A DNA stretch of 64,000 nt from Paragonimus westermani (Eukaryota > Platyhelminthes > Trematoda > Plagiorchiida > Troglotrematidae). Every line of letters starts with the position of its first letter. Position 1 is the first letter of the stretch. Shown here piece after piece: positions 12,871 through 25,364 of the stretch. The notes beneath the pieces are model-generated. The model had not been told where the DNA came from and searched no databases. It saw nothing but the letters and a program-made list of their open reading frames with translations. The position numbers and the translations under genes are program-made. The stretch is taken from positions 75,511-139,510 of the forward strand of contig QNGE01001271.1 of the NCBI GenBank assembly GCA_008508345.1. The letters run 5' to 3'.

Positions 12871-15800
12871 TGATCGGAGTCATGATAAACCCATGAGCTA
12901 TGTCGGTGAATTTGGTTATTAGCCAGCCTAAGTTGTCGGTACTAGTTGTTTAGAGATCACATAGTTGATCGACAGGATTCTCAAATTGAGCTTCAATATA
13001 AATACTATTAGTCTTGCGCGATGGAATTTTATAATCAAAATTTAGAGTCGACGCTTCTAGTTGCACCGAATTCAGTTGTACTAAAGAACAGTTCAGTGCG
13101 TACTTACTGGGATCAATTGGAATTGGTTTTCAAGCATGTTTCATACGTGACTTCCGCAAGCGAAATGTGTGCATCTACCAGTCTCCATGTTCTAACTCTT
13201 TTGTTTAAACTTCTGAAAGGAACTAATTGTTTCAAATTTCTAAAGCGTCTGCCCAGAGCTCAACATGAGTGTTAACCAGCTGACGTACAGTACATGTTAA
13301 GCATTACTGATGAGTAGTCAGGGATTCGGTTGGTTTCGAACTGTGCGTTGCTCCGATCTAATCACACCTTTTGCAGATTGACTTTCCAACCAATCTGATT
13401 CGAAAAGAAACATTAGACTAGGGTTTCGCGCTTATCAGGGGTTCTCAGTAGTGCATATTCTTACCACTGTTGGGGTTTGAGCTCTAGTCACTCTTTCATG
13501 AGACAAATATGTTGATCACTACGCCGTTGACCTCACATTAGGCGTGATCGGATTATCACAAATAGGCGTTCAGCCTCTATTGACTGGCTTTCACAAGAGG
13601 CTGACTGGAAAATCTGTCTGGATGCGAAAACTGTAATTGAATGTGAGTGGTGTTCAAACTGTTGAGCAGTATGTGAGCAACTTACAAACGTGCCAGAAAT
13701 GTTTCAAACAGGTTTTTTTCATATAATAACAAAGGCACTCAAACAATCACCTTAAAGTCGTTCGTATTCAATTTCCCTTTTGAAGTTTAATTATCATTTT
13801 CAGCTTCATACTTTCAATCATTCTGCAGGCTGCAAGGATATTAGGCAAACAGCGGTCTCTGTGTAGATTGGTATTGTAGCCCAGTGAATCTTCGGCCAAT
13901 CATTTTCTTCCTGATTGCATCTGAAGATATAAACGCACTCTCATCTGATCTGAGCTTGAACCAGTCCCCCCGCTCGATACGTTTACACCCTCGGTGACGT
14001 AATCGTTGAGAATGTGGACGCGTAGACTGTAGAGCCGAGTAGGCAGGAGCTCCATTTATCAGCTACTCATCCGAATAACGATACCACGCTACCGTTAAAT
14101 CATACGACTAATGAAATTCATAGTTTTGAGCTAGTCTGAACTTACGGATTTGATGGGTCTTCATGCTGAGTGCTAACTTAGTTGGAAGTGACGACGATAT
14201 GGTCACTGGCTAGGAAAGCCTTCATCATTCTGCTGAGCAAGTTTGGTTAGAGAGCTTGCGACCATCCCCACCTCTGGTTTGAGACATTCTTTGACATGGT
14301 GTCGTAGTCAGTAGTGAACCGATATCCGTAAGCCTGTTGACTCTTTTCCTCTGAAACTCAATTGCTTTTGTGTTTACTCTTTCCTTTCTTTTTGTTCGCC
14401 ATACATTTGTACTTATCACGCAGGAATTTGGACCATTGTCACGGTCAACGGCAACCTTGAGCCTTTGTATCCACGGGTGTAGCTCTGAGCTGAAAAGTCT
14501 GACGATTTTGTTAATGATGATATGGTTTATGGAGATGTACGAAACATATTAGTCGTTTACTGTATGTAACACATAGTTGTATGAGCGCAATGGACGACTT
14601 ATTCTTTTTCGAAGCAGCTTATCTGAGTTATTCACATAGTTCTTGCTGTCATACAGATGAAATAACGTTCGGCTTTAACAAGTTGCCATTTATGCTCTGT
14701 TTCTCGTGGTTTGTTCAACTTGTTTAGGCTTCCGGTCTAAACACTGACTGCATATTTGGACTGTATGTCTCAGGTCGAACTCATTCGGCATATCCGTAGT
14801 AGGGTAGTTCCTGTGTGCTTCCGGGGTATGTCAAGATTGTTACGTGTGGTCGGAGCAACATTTCGTTAATTTTGTTCAGCCACGTGCACCTTATGGTGGT
14901 CGAACAGTTTAGTGCATTGGAGCAAAACCTTGAGGCTTGTCTGATCGACACGTATCAGTCCGTTCTAGGGACGTGTACAACAAATGTTTGAAGGTCTAAA
15001 TTTCTCAATTTACGAAGCAACAAGATGAGGATTCAAAAAGAGCCAAACTGTGAATCGATAAGTAAGAAGGCTATTCTTTTTTCGTACACTTAACCGACTA
15101 ACAAGTGAAGTTAACAAAACACAATCAATCAGTACATGTTGCATTCGTACTGACAAGCTTTAATTGTGTCTAAGGTATGCCATGGTAACCTGTTGTCCAA
15201 GAGATGGTTGTTGTCGTTGCACTTTTTCATCTGCTCGGTGTCTAAACGATTACACACCCGATTTTCCTATTGTGTACATACAGCCCTTGATTTTATTTTA
15301 TCAGTTTACTTTGTTTATCGATCAATTAATGTATACATTAAGTTTGAATCAATTGTTGGCTTCTCCGCGTTTTCGTTTCGTCTATTGAATCATTCAAATA
15401 TTTGACGGTTTGTCACACATATCCCTGTAAGAATGAGTGGCGGTTGCTGGTTGGGTATATTGCAGTATTTCGCCTTTACACATCCAATCGTATATTTGTG
15501 AGGCCATCAGTTCGCCAATGTGACTGATGAGGACGAACCAAGAGTTATCTCAGTATACACCATACGCACCATTTCTAGCATTTTTCACATTCTGCATATG
15601 TCCCTGTCAAGTACTGTATCGTGTGCAGTACGATTTAGCCTGTTTCACTCGTGTCGTTTTTGTGTCAGATTCAATAACAATATTCATCCGGTAATCGGGC
15701 TACGCATATCCGTTTTTAATATTTTTATATTGAAGCTGTAACTTACCTTACCGTTTATCCGTAAGCCCCTGTTTCGTCTTCGGTTGAGTGTCTTGTCTAG

Positions 15801-17824
15801 TATCCGTCACCTGAAGTGCGTTGAGAGTCGCACATATGTACCCCGGTAGAAAATCTACTCTCCTGATTTTCGTAAGTTTGAATCTTCTCGCATGGATCGC
15901 TACGGTTCCCCCATCTTCTGCAAACGTAGGAGTACCCATCTGTATCATTGCCGTAAACGGAACATACATGCAGAGATTACACGGACCCGTTCAACACGAT
16001 TAGAATCACTGTACTACAAGTGCAAGCTGTTGTATAGGCTGATGAATACGCGATGAGGGGCTTTATGTTGAAAAACTGTTGTGACGATCTAGCCACTCCT
16101 GTTGTGCGAGACAGCTTGTGAATAACTGTTCAATCAACTGAAGGGTTTTTGAATGGCTTTCGTAGAGTTTTCGGTTAGCGACTCTGACTTCATCCAGCTG
16201 CTGGAATGTTAACATCTGCTCACAGCCCCAAATATGAAATCTTGATATACTGTGGGCGAGGACGCTTCTGTTTTATCACCCTCATCTTACATGGAAGTCT
16301 GAACGCCCTCCGTTCAGTCGAACGGAACTCTCTTGGGACTGTGGAGTGCGAGAAGTTAATAGAGCAAGCCGATTTCATTCCCTCGTAGGCCTGAGACGTA
16401 TATGGAGAACTGTTGAAGCAGTGATCACCGGTAAGAGTGAGCTCGCACGCTGTTGGCGAGTGGATTAACGGATTTACTGCTTTCGGTGAACGACGTATGA
16501 TGCGTCTTATTATTGGGAGTGTTTTGTACATGTTTTTACTTCGTACTTTTTCCAGTTTCACTTTCCTGCTTTTGGAATGGAATGTAAGAAGGGAATGAGC
16601 AGAAAATAAGCCTCTTGTTGCTTCTCATCTGTCAGTGACTCACGCGACAGTAAGCCAGCTTTTAAAGTTGACCTCGGCACCACACTTAATAGCTCACGGT
16701 TTTCTTAGTTAGTCATCAGTTAACTGTCAGTGAACGATTTCTTAGGTACCAGGCGTTCTGTCAACACGCGTAAATTAGTTCGGTGATAACAACACTGACC
16801 ACCAATCTTACGATCATCTGTCTTGACCGCTCCTGCCAAAGATTGAGCAACCTAAGCGGTTAAGTCGCGTAACAAAATGCCCCATCGTGTATAGACCGAA
16901 AAACGACCTCTTTCTTCATAAACGGTGAATAACCCAATCCGCATAAGCTGCGCTTTAATATCTGGGTTGTCGACCAGCAATGTGGAACCTTTCGAAATAC
17001 ACGTCGATTGTGTAGCTGAAACCGTTAGTCATCCCGCTGCATGTACCCGGCGGAGAAGAATAACTAACCCTTGAGGGCTTTGTGAATTGGGCGTATATGT
17101 AAACAACAAAAAGTTAGTAACCGCAGCGAATGCGATCGGGGAATACAGAGACATCGTTCTCAAAACAGTGATATTTTTTGTATACGGTTTATTTCTCGTT
17201 TAATTCTATCTCTTCTTCAGCCCATGTACCTTAAAGTGACGCTTGATTAAGTCGAGGCGATTGGCGAACATCGACGTTTCAATATCTGCGTTTTCCGACA
17301 ACTCGGTCAGCCCCGGCGCGTAACTCCGTAAAGTCTAGAGCTGGACGATTTCTGCGCCCCCAAGACGCGAATATTCGACCTTACCACGCTTGTTCGCTTG
17401 AGCACACCTCTAGATGACTCGATCTAAACTGTTCCTCAGTCGCTTTTATGGTGCTGAAATCGAATATGCTGCTCAAACTGAAGTGGGTAGCATGCTAGAT
17501 TTCAGGCAGAGCCGTGCTTATCAGAACGGATTGGTTTGGTTATATGCACATACAGGTTCAGGAGCACGAAATGTTGGTTACTGTATAACTTACGTCTTCT
17601 AATTGTTCCATTAAAATTGGTTGAAGGAACGGAATGTTATCAACAGACAAGCTGGTTTCTTATTGGCTTTAAAAATAAAAACTGACTTTAGAGGTAGCGG
17701 TGTCGCTGCACGATGAAGGTGAACTCATTTTCCGACCGTTTTCTAACTATTTACCCTATAAATGGTACTCATTATGATCGTAATCTTGTACCCTCATTCC
17801 TTTTTCCTCATCTATTTCCCACAG
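12871..17824. other. No firmly recognisable gene
   Basis: Several ORFs of 60-113 codons occur. The least implausible are 16,220-16,561 on the minus strand (113 codons, basic, no motif) and 15,836-16,003 on the plus strand. The latter would begin with a signal-peptide-like hydrophobic run, but a GTAAGT lies inside it. None has a recognised domain. Probably long introns or intergenic DNA. Confidence 0.4.
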
Positions 17825-17934
17825 GTAAATTCAACGAAGAAGGCTCCTTTATCGATCAGTACACTACAGATACGCATTATAAGGGTACACCTAGGCTCCC
17901 CACTCTGTCTAGGTCATACGACCCGCATCTTTGA
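17825..17934 (+). CDS. Candidate terminal exon of an unidentified host gene
   Basis: A textbook acceptor (a run of T and C from 17,790, ending CCACAG at 17,824) is followed by two bases finishing a codon. Then come 35 polar codons (KFNEEGSFIDQYTTDTHYKG, then PRLPTLSRSYDPHL) and a TGA at 17,932-17,934. The composition is that of a cytoplasmic tail. It needs an upstream exon ending one base into a codon. The donors at 94 and 7,515 both have that phase but are distant. No family is recognised. Confidence 0.38.
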
Positions 17935-20900
17935 GCAGAGCGCATTCCTCAGCCTTCTCAAACCTTACAGCTGTTCAATCCATCACCACGATCTTAATCC
18001 TGTTTAGCCTATTAATGTGTATTGTATTTTATTCATTATATGTGGGTGTTCTCTGACGTATTCATGTACCATTAATCGCTAACATGATCCTCAAGTTTTA
18101 TACCTGTTTTACCCGTTTTCCTTTGTTTTCCTCCATTCGTTGATTTACTTTGGCTTTCTCTCTCTGTTTGCCACGTTTATTCTGTTCGTTTTAGCCGCAG
18201 CTAGTCACCACTTTTAACGTTATCTCTAATACCTCGTCGTTTAGGCTACGATTATGCTTTTGCCTCTAGCGTTTTTAATCTCTGCTTTTGCCAAACTCGC
18301 TTCTGTTCCTGTCGTACAAAACTGAGTCGTTGTATTTGAACAACAATTCCCTTCTGTGTTGGTCAGCGAAATCTGGATACTTTTGTAATCGTTTTTCAGC
18401 CATTCTGTTAGTTGCCCTCACATTTACATCATGCTTTACTCGTATTTCCACACGTACATAACTTTGTATGAACCTTTTTCACTACTTGTTCTATTCTTGT
18501 TATTGACCGTGAACAACAGCCTCTTTGTACTTTCAAAGGCGAACTGTATAATTACGTTATCTACCATGCTCTTCTGATGTGTTCCCCTGTTGGTACTCTA
18601 GTAGTTGATGGAATTCCAACTCTGATTGCCGATGTAACATGTCCACCGTGTGAGAAGCAGCCTCCAAAGGAAGTGACTTCTCAATAATCCTACCAATGTG
18701 GAGAATGTAAATGAGAATGGGCTCATCAGCTTCACTCCAAGCTTTGGTCCTAACTTACAACCCTTCGCTACACTAACCAATCTTTTGAAAGAACAGTATT
18801 CGTCGGCGCGTGGCTTGGTCGGTGCTGTTTGTGTACAGTACTCCCGGGAGTGTTGCGTAGGTTGTTTTATTTCGTGAAATAAGACAGTACTTATGGATTG
18901 GTCTACTCCGTCACATTCTAGCCGACTGTTCTTTGTGGTTTAACTGTCGATGAGCGAATTAGACCATCATCTACCCCTAAACCATTCAAAGTTAATTGTA
19001 CCTACCTCGAATTGATTACCATTTATGTGAATTGCACAGAGCAAGTTTCTGGTCATTCATTCGTTCAGGAAAGCCTGACCTGGTAGTTCTCAGGCACGAG
19101 GTGCTGTCTATCAGTGAAGCACAAGGTCATTAAGGCATTAGGAAAAATAGGTGATAGAAACTAAATAAAAGAACTCGGGACGTTGTTGACGGCGTCACGC
19201 TACAAAAGTAGCATTTGCGTGCACAAAACTTCCGTGACCCATGATCGAAACTTTTGTCTGATCGAGTGATCGAATTTACGCGCTGACGCTGCTCCACACG
19301 TGATAATAACTGTCTTATTTGTTACTTGGTTTATCGTACGTCAGCGTAATGTGTGATGCGTAGTCTGGAGACGAAACTTAATTGATTGTCAGATAAATAT
19401 GATGATTTTCGTGATAATCCCCCTTCAGCTGACTGCTTGTCATAGCCGGTCACCAACTTGCCTGTTAATCGAAACGAGATCTAAATCAGCAAATTTGGCG
19501 TTCTGTGATGCAGTCCGATTTTTTGAATCCCCACTAATCCTGCTACTATCGGTTATAACGAAATTATCAAAAACTTGAGTCTTGTATAACAAGCTAGTTG
19601 CAGATTCGAATTTTCGTTAACCTACTTACAGGGTCAAAAATACCCATGAATTCACTCTATAAACTAGAAATTCGGGTAGAGAATATGACTGATCACTAGC
19701 CAAGCCAGCTGACTAGCACGGTCATTTCGGCTTAAGGTCACCCATTTCGCACAATACCAGAATGCTAGATCACGGTGACGCCGTGCAATGACTGTGTAGC
19801 TGTGCTTTGCGCACACGAACATCACGTCAACGCAGAGCGTTGTGCTGACCGCGTGATTCGGTGACGGTGCTTAGTTGACTGCTCCATTTTTTCTCATACC
19901 TCTCCGTCAGAAGAAGTATACCTACGAGACGCCTGGTTCGAACTTCTGCGACATTTAATTATCACCAGAATGTGGTTTAGTTACCAAGTTGTTCTTGGAC
20001 GTAACGGGAAAAAGGGAGGTCCTGTCTCGTTATCCTCACAGGATACCTGTTCTTATGTCATTTATTCAAGGCCGACAGTTTATACGCTTAAAATTTTTGT
20101 GCTCCCCAAACCAAGATTTCCACAAACGTAGTTTTCTTGTCAGTGTAATATCTTTTTAAAATAGCCTCAGCCCTTTTCTACTCGTTACGTGCCAGGTGTG
20201 ATTGTGTTTCGACTCCACTGCACACAAAGTGCACCGAAACTCAGACACTCTTTGACCTGAACGTGGATTATAAAGGTGTAAAGTAAGACCGCGTGTGACA
20301 CGTCACCTTCTTCGTTCATGATGGTCTGAAATTGGCAATCCAATCGAACCTTGGGGATAATGCTATCCGTTGTTCCTGATTTCTGTTTGGTGAGTGAGTT
20401 TGATGAGAATTCTTGGTCTTATATGTCTTCTGGATGACTCCGGACACTTGTTTTACCGATCATTGTGGCTCACTGGTTGGGAGCTTCCTGTGTGTGTGGC
20501 TCGCATTTGTTGGTCTACCGGAGGACCGACTGCCTTATTCTCCTACTTCTGCTTTTTCGATGTTTGGTTGTCATTTCCGTGCGAGTTTTTACTCTGGTTA
20601 CCTGCCTTATGTTTGGACAGTTTAAGACAGTCATGCTAACTTGTAACGATCTGTAATGGTTTTCACCAACCGCATATAGCAACTTCTCAATCTACACTCC
20701 CACGTTGAAAGGTGTATGTGGAATTGTTTTCTTCTCCACTTACGAACCTCAGTAGCGCCTGCTCCCATAAGTTGTGTTTTGGATGCATCAGGGCCAATTG
20801 TTATGCTTTTCAAACAGGAAAGTTTGACGCCAGCAGTCAAAATTTGTATTCCTAAGTTTACAAGTTGGTGTTGCGTATTTGCTCATGTACTGTAACATTA

Positions 20901-21263
20901 GCTTATTTGGTCCTCCGTTGGAAACTTCACTTAGTTTATTTACCTTTTAGCTTCCTAAGCCCTGTTGAAATTCAATTTCAAATTATTGTACCTTTAAATG
21001 TCGTTTAAAAAGCACTTCGTTGCGTTCGCTTTTACCTGGCTTGAATTTCGAGATTAGAGGACGATTTTGCTCTTAAGATAAATGGGGATACTCGGTTAGC
21101 TAATGCAGAATTCGCTGATCTCCTTAGCCGGGATTCGTGATTCATAGAGTCCAACACTGTAACAACCAGGAGCCTGTCTAAAAGGTATCATGGCCCGCAC
21201 CGCCGTTCATCTCTCCTAGTGGAAAACGTTGCTAAGAAGGTTGAAAGTTAATCAGAGAAGACA
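17935..21263. other. No recognisable gene
   Basis: T-rich stretches and overlapping short ORFs in several frames (for example three plus frames at 20,394-20,656) but no domain. Taken as non-coding. Confidence 0.5.
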
Positions 21264-21647
21264 GTGGAAGAACTAGAAGTGGCATTGATGCAGGTATCAT
21301 CTCTGATAGTGTTTCTAACCAGCGATTTGAATTATCATGAGGACCTCAGCCAGGCGGGCGGCACCTACCGCAGATGTGCACAGAATCAAACATTAATGTC
21401 CTATTCACTGTGCCCTCACTGCCAAGTGATTCGGACTCTTGGGTCATTCGCTCCAGATAAGATATCCCAGGAAAACTCAGTATCCCCTTGTTCTACAGCT
21501 CAGACTTTTGAGTCAGAGACTCGGGTCTCTCAAGTCAGCTTTATTCCCTGGCATAAACGACCGGGTAGCATCAGAACTTATCCTTTTCCCGATACTGACA
21601 TAGAGTTTGGGAGGCTAAAAGATATGTCTGCTGGTCAGGTTCGGTGA
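21264..21647 (+). CDS. Unassigned ORF, possible exon
   Basis: A 127-codon plus-strand ORF. From about residue 20 onward the translation is balanced and polar, with a CPHC pair and many Ser/Thr residues, and it ends at a TGA. An acceptor-like TTTCTAACCAG at about 21,310-21,320 would make the coding part start just after it. No domain is recognised. It lies about 0.7 kb beyond the 3' end of the kinesin gene, on the opposite strand, so the two would be convergent. Chance remains possible. Confidence 0.3.
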   Translation: MEELEVALMQVSSLIVFLTSDLNYHEDLSQAGGTYRRCAQNQTLMSYSLCPHCQVIRTLGSFAPDKISQENSVSPCSTAQTFESETRVSQVSFIPWHKRPGSIRTYPFPDTDIEFGRLKDMSAGQVR

Positions 21648-22358
21648 CGGATATTACCGTTGTTTGCCTGTCAATTTTGAGCAGTCATGGGAGCCCCGTA
21701 GATTCTGTTTCCCTGTACCTGTTATTCACCTCTAGACAAGCGGCTTTTGTCTACGCGGGTAATTTTTCTTCTCGTTTGTTGGTTACGCCTCGCTCTAGCG
21801 ATGACGGTCGCGTGCTCTATCTGGCAATTAACGTGATCAGTTTTGTAATGTTATAGTTTGATAGTCACTTTTGTTCGTCTCCGAACTCATTCATATGCCG
21901 ACATGATCTTTGATGTGTCTAGGGTACGTTACAGACCAACTAATGTTGCCTTGGTACGGTCGATCATAGAGGCTGCGGTCAGATATTAGGCGCACACCAT
22001 ACCTTATAGCCTGACATGACTCATACAAACGCTTACCGAACGTTACTTTGCATACACCAAAATGTGTATCAGCTAAACACATACAGCAGGATTGCTCATT
22101 TTCTCGTTTGAGAATTCATGCGCACTGTCCAGACTTACACGACACTGTTGTCAGCTAGAACAGCCAGATTCCGATAAGTATATTCACGCACATGTAAACC
22201 CGGATTACATCTTTTTCGTGCTCACACAGTTAGTAAAAAGGGTATTTTCTCGTAAAAACGATGCATGAGGCCGCAATTAGACAGACGGGGAGTCGCCGAG
22301 TTTTTCAATCAGCATAATGCGGAATAGTAGATGATTTGGGTGGGTTTGGGTCCTGAGT

Positions 22359-25300
22359 CTATCCAAGCGATTTGGTTCTTTGCAAGCCAGCTGACGTTTC
22401 CGGACAACGTGGTTGCTGTCTCCAACTATTATTGTTTAGACAAGTACGACTGAATGTCGAATTAGACCGTTGCACTTCAAGCGTTCTGGCTGAAGTGCCA
22501 ATCCTCCGAAAAGTTCCGGGGGAATGTGTGGTGTGCACAACCGGTTGGCCCACAGATCCAATTCTCCATATGCAAGTGGGTGTGCACTTCTCACTGGGTT
22601 GCATTCTCACTGCGTCCTCTGTATTAGGATTGGATTGACCTACGGTATCCTGTTCTTTATCGAACTGCATCACCCATAATCCCAGCCGCAAACATTGCAT
22701 TGTGGTGTATGCCTGTGACTTATCACAGGGTAGATGTAATAGCAGGGAACATGCGGTTGGTAGTCGTTGCTGTTTGGATTTCCCTGGCATAATGCACGGC
22801 TTAATGATTCGCAAAAGACGTGTGCGCTCAAACCAGTTGGACTGTGGATTCAGTCGCATCGCTTGAGCCAAAGCAGCTACATCCTCCCAGGCACGAATCG
22901 AACGTTGTGCGGTTGATTTCTCCTCACTCATCCCTGAATCACTAGTCAGTAGTAAATCACTGTCTAATCCTACGGTATCGACTAGCACGAGCAGACCACC
23001 CTGGCTGGGGTGGGGCTGAGAGTTTGACATACAAGTCGGTCTTCTCTGTACTTTGATCAGCATCACCCTATGTGTATCCTCACTGTCCAATAGATCGTGC
23101 CTCGAATTTTGGGGTTTATAATGTCTTAGGCGATGATGAACGAGTTCGCACGCGCGTATCACATCGGACACGGTGGAGATGACTTGTTGCTCCAATCGAT
23201 AAGCGAAAAACTTCTGGTCACTATCAACGGTCGAAAGCAAGTTGGAATCTGTGAAATTCGTTGATCGATTTGCGATCAAATCGTATTCGGGTTCCTCATT
23301 ATTTAGAGATACGGTCACAATTGCCAGGCTGATTGTATATGTTCTGGATATCACAGCATCATCAATATTGTCATCAAGAATGGTTTTCAAATTGACATTC
23401 TGCAACAGATGCACCAGGCATAATCCGAACAGACCATAGATTGAACCAAATTCTTCAGATCGCGTGAGTTCCATGAAATTGCTTGCTGATGATGTGGCCA
23501 AATGCCGAAAGTATGCTCGCCGTTCTTGCAAGAATGTTGACTTTCTTCTCAAATGCACTGTGTCACGTGGTTTTATCCAATAGCTGGACTCTCCAAAAAT
23601 GGTACTACTCTTTCCAGATTGTTTGGGCCCAACCGTAACAAAACACGCGTTCAAACCATCGATCACTCCGTCGATAGTGGTGCTAAATTCGTTGAATACC
23701 TCCAAAGGTCTGCATGAACCCGGTTGAACTATATGTGACAATCTACACAAAACGGGAATCTCGTCTTTTGTACATTGATCCGATGGATATTGGTTAGACC
23801 GTTTACAGTCATACGAGGTGTATTTGGGTGGAGTAAATATGAGTTCTGAAGGGGACACATATCTGATACACGAATCGTGAACTGTTGGTCTGAGTAGAAC
23901 AAACGCACGTACTCGGCCCAAAGCAGCCTGAAGGTTATATAACATTTTTTGCAGTTGCATCTCATCATCACGGTAAACTTCCATGGTGTTACATTTTTCG
24001 TGTATATCTTGAAGCTGTTTTGAAGTCAAACTGGTTTCTAGTTGTGCCTCCTGACACTGCCGTTTGTACTGTATTCTAAGCCGGTTTAATCTCTCCAGTT
24101 CCTGTAGCAGTTCTCGTTTTTCCAACTCCTTAGTCTCGAAAACAAACTTTCTTCGTTCCAGCTCGGCAGTCAGTTGATTAACTTCAGTTTGCAAATATTT
24201 ATTCCTCATAAATTCCGCGATAAAACGTCCGTTAGCGGCTTCCATTCTCAGCCCGGTGGTTCTAGATTCATTCAGTTCCGCTGTCAACCATTCAATCTGC
24301 TCCTTGTTGTGCTGACAATCTAATTTCAACCCGTTCATTTGCTTGCCGTGTGTCATTACGTCCTTTTGTAGTGTATGGATTAGCAAATTTAGGGGCTGCA
24401 TCGATTCCTGATTTGTTTTCGTTTTCTGTTTCCGAACTGTGGCTTGTTCGTCGCTATTTGAAGTAGCTGTCCTAGATTTTGAAACTACTCCAGTTGTTAC
24501 CGTTTGACACTCATTTGAAGGTGAGTTACCAAGTGCGGTTGCTTTAGCTTCGTGGTCATCTCCGCACGCATGCGCTACTGTACAGTTTGACCTTGACTCC
24601 AATTTGTTTCCAGACCTCTTTGAATCGATCCATTCTCTTACGCGATTCCTTCTGAAACAGGAAATTTGTTGATTCCGATTTATGTCTGTCTCACTTATAT
24701 ACTGAGTGTGTGTGTTGGATGAATTAGTGCATTCTTTGGATGACAAAGGTACTCGTGATTTGTTGCTGCATTGGGTTCGTCCTTCGTTATCTCCGTGACA
24801 GTCGGTTTGTGAATGATCACTCGAAGACCATCGTGTAGATCGCTCTGCATACAGTTCTTTCGGTGACATGGGTTTGTTCCTGAAAGGTTCATAAGAACAC
24901 GTTTGCGAATCCCTGCGACTGGGGCAAATCTGACAATTTCCTCTAACTTCTTCGATTGATGGACTTGAAAACTGTTTGACTATGAACAGATTGCGAGTTG
25001 GTTGTTCAACACTATGTTCGAGCAGATATTTCGTCTTTTTGACAGGGAATTTTGGGGGCAATTTGTGATCATGCGTAAGTTGCGAATAACTGGACCTCTC
25101 TTCTTGGTTATTCACAGTTTTGTCTCTGGTTGGAGGAAAATCTAGTTCTTGTGTGACTCTCAAACCAGGACGGGAATAGGCACATTTCGTGTATCGAATT
25201 CTACGAGGTACGCGAGGACTGGTAGAGGTATTTGTCTTGATATTTTGCACTTCATCCTCGCTCACTTCCTGCGTTTCCTCACTTTTGTTTTCAGTAGCAA

Positions 25301-25364
25301 AGTTATGCGTTTTTTCGAATGAACTAAACTTGTTTGCACAGACTGAAATCAATTTATTTCCCAT
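22359..25364 (-). CDS. Divergent C-terminal-motor kinesin (kinesin-14-like), 1,001 aa
   Basis: A single uninterrupted frame. Residues 1-320 are a polar, Ser/Thr/Asn-rich region without a recognised domain. Residues about 325-480 form a coiled coil rich in Leu, Gln, Glu and Arg that leads straight into the motor start RVRAFVLLRP at 484-493, the neck-to-motor arrangement of kinesin-14. The P-loop is GPKQSGKSS at 579-587. Further motor blocks are in order: DTHRVMLIKV at 763-772 (switch I region), LVDTVGLD at 794-801 (switch II), SIRAWEDVAALAQAM at 822-836 (relay helix), NWFERTRLLRII at 843-854 and LRLGLWVMQF at 892-901. About 100 further residues follow. Minus-end-directed microtubule transport is the family role. 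Here the switch I SSRSH motif is absent (SEDTH) and switch II lacks the final Glu, so ATP hydrolysis may be weak or lost. The start ATG is the first in the frame. The lack of introns over 3 kb is odd for this genome. A TTTTATTAG just 5' of the start could be an acceptor from an upstream exon. Confidence 0.8.
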   Translation of the reverse strand: MGNKLISVCANKFSSFEKTHNFATENKSEETQEVSEDEVQNIKTNTSTSPRVPRRIRYTKCAYSRPGLRVTQELDFPPTRDKTVNNQEERSSYSQLTHDHKLPPKFPVKKTKYLLEHSVEQPTRNLFIVKQFSSPSIEEVRGNCQICPSRRDSQTCSYEPFRNKPMSPKELYAERSTRWSSSDHSQTDCHGDNEGRTQCSNKSRVPLSSKECTNSSNTHTQYISETDINRNQQISCFRRNRVREWIDSKRSGNKLESRSNCTVAHACGDDHEAKATALGNSPSNECQTVTTGVVSKSRTATSNSDEQATVRKQKTKTNQESMQPLNLLIHTLQKDVMTHGKQMNGLKLDCQHNKEQIEWLTAELNESRTTGLRMEAANGRFIAEFMRNKYLQTEVNQLTAELERRKFVFETKELEKRELLQELERLNRLRIQYKRQCQEAQLETSLTSKQLQDIHEKCNTMEVYRDDEMQLQKMLYNLQAALGRVRAFVLLRPTVHDSCIRYVSPSELIFTPPKYTSYDCKRSNQYPSDQCTKDEIPVLCRLSHIVQPGSCRPLEVFNEFSTTIDGVIDGLNACFVTVGPKQSGKSSTIFGESSYWIKPRDTVHLRRKSTFLQERRAYFRHLATSSASNFMELTRSEEFGSIYGLFGLCLVHLLQNVNLKTILDDNIDDAVISRTYTISLAIVTVSLNNEEPEYDLIANRSTNFTDSNLLSTVDSDQKFFAYRLEQQVISTVSDVIRACELVHHRLRHYKPQNSRHDLLDSEDTHRVMLIKVQRRPTCMSNSQPHPSQGGLLVLVDTVGLDSDLLLTSDSGMSEEKSTAQRSIRAWEDVAALAQAMRLNPQSNWFERTRLLRIIKPCIMPGKSKQQRLPTACSLLLHLPCDKSQAYTTMQCLRLGLWVMQFDKEQDTVGQSNPNTEDAVRMQPSEKCTPTCIWRIGSVGQPVVHTTHSPGTFRRIGTSARTLEVQRSNSTFSRTCLNNNSWRQQPRCPETSAGLQRTKSLG

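Noticed and set aside
12466..13020. Upstream extension of the Penelope-like element beyond about 12,870
   Set aside because: No recognisable motif above this point, so the border was set at the last RT block.
20394..20656. Three overlapping plus-strand ORFs
   Set aside because: T/C/G-rich sequence low in stops in all frames. Translations are Leu/Cys/Phe-rich with no motif.
22372..22638. Plus-strand 88-codon ORF
   Set aside because: Antisense to the C-terminal end of the kinesin ORF.
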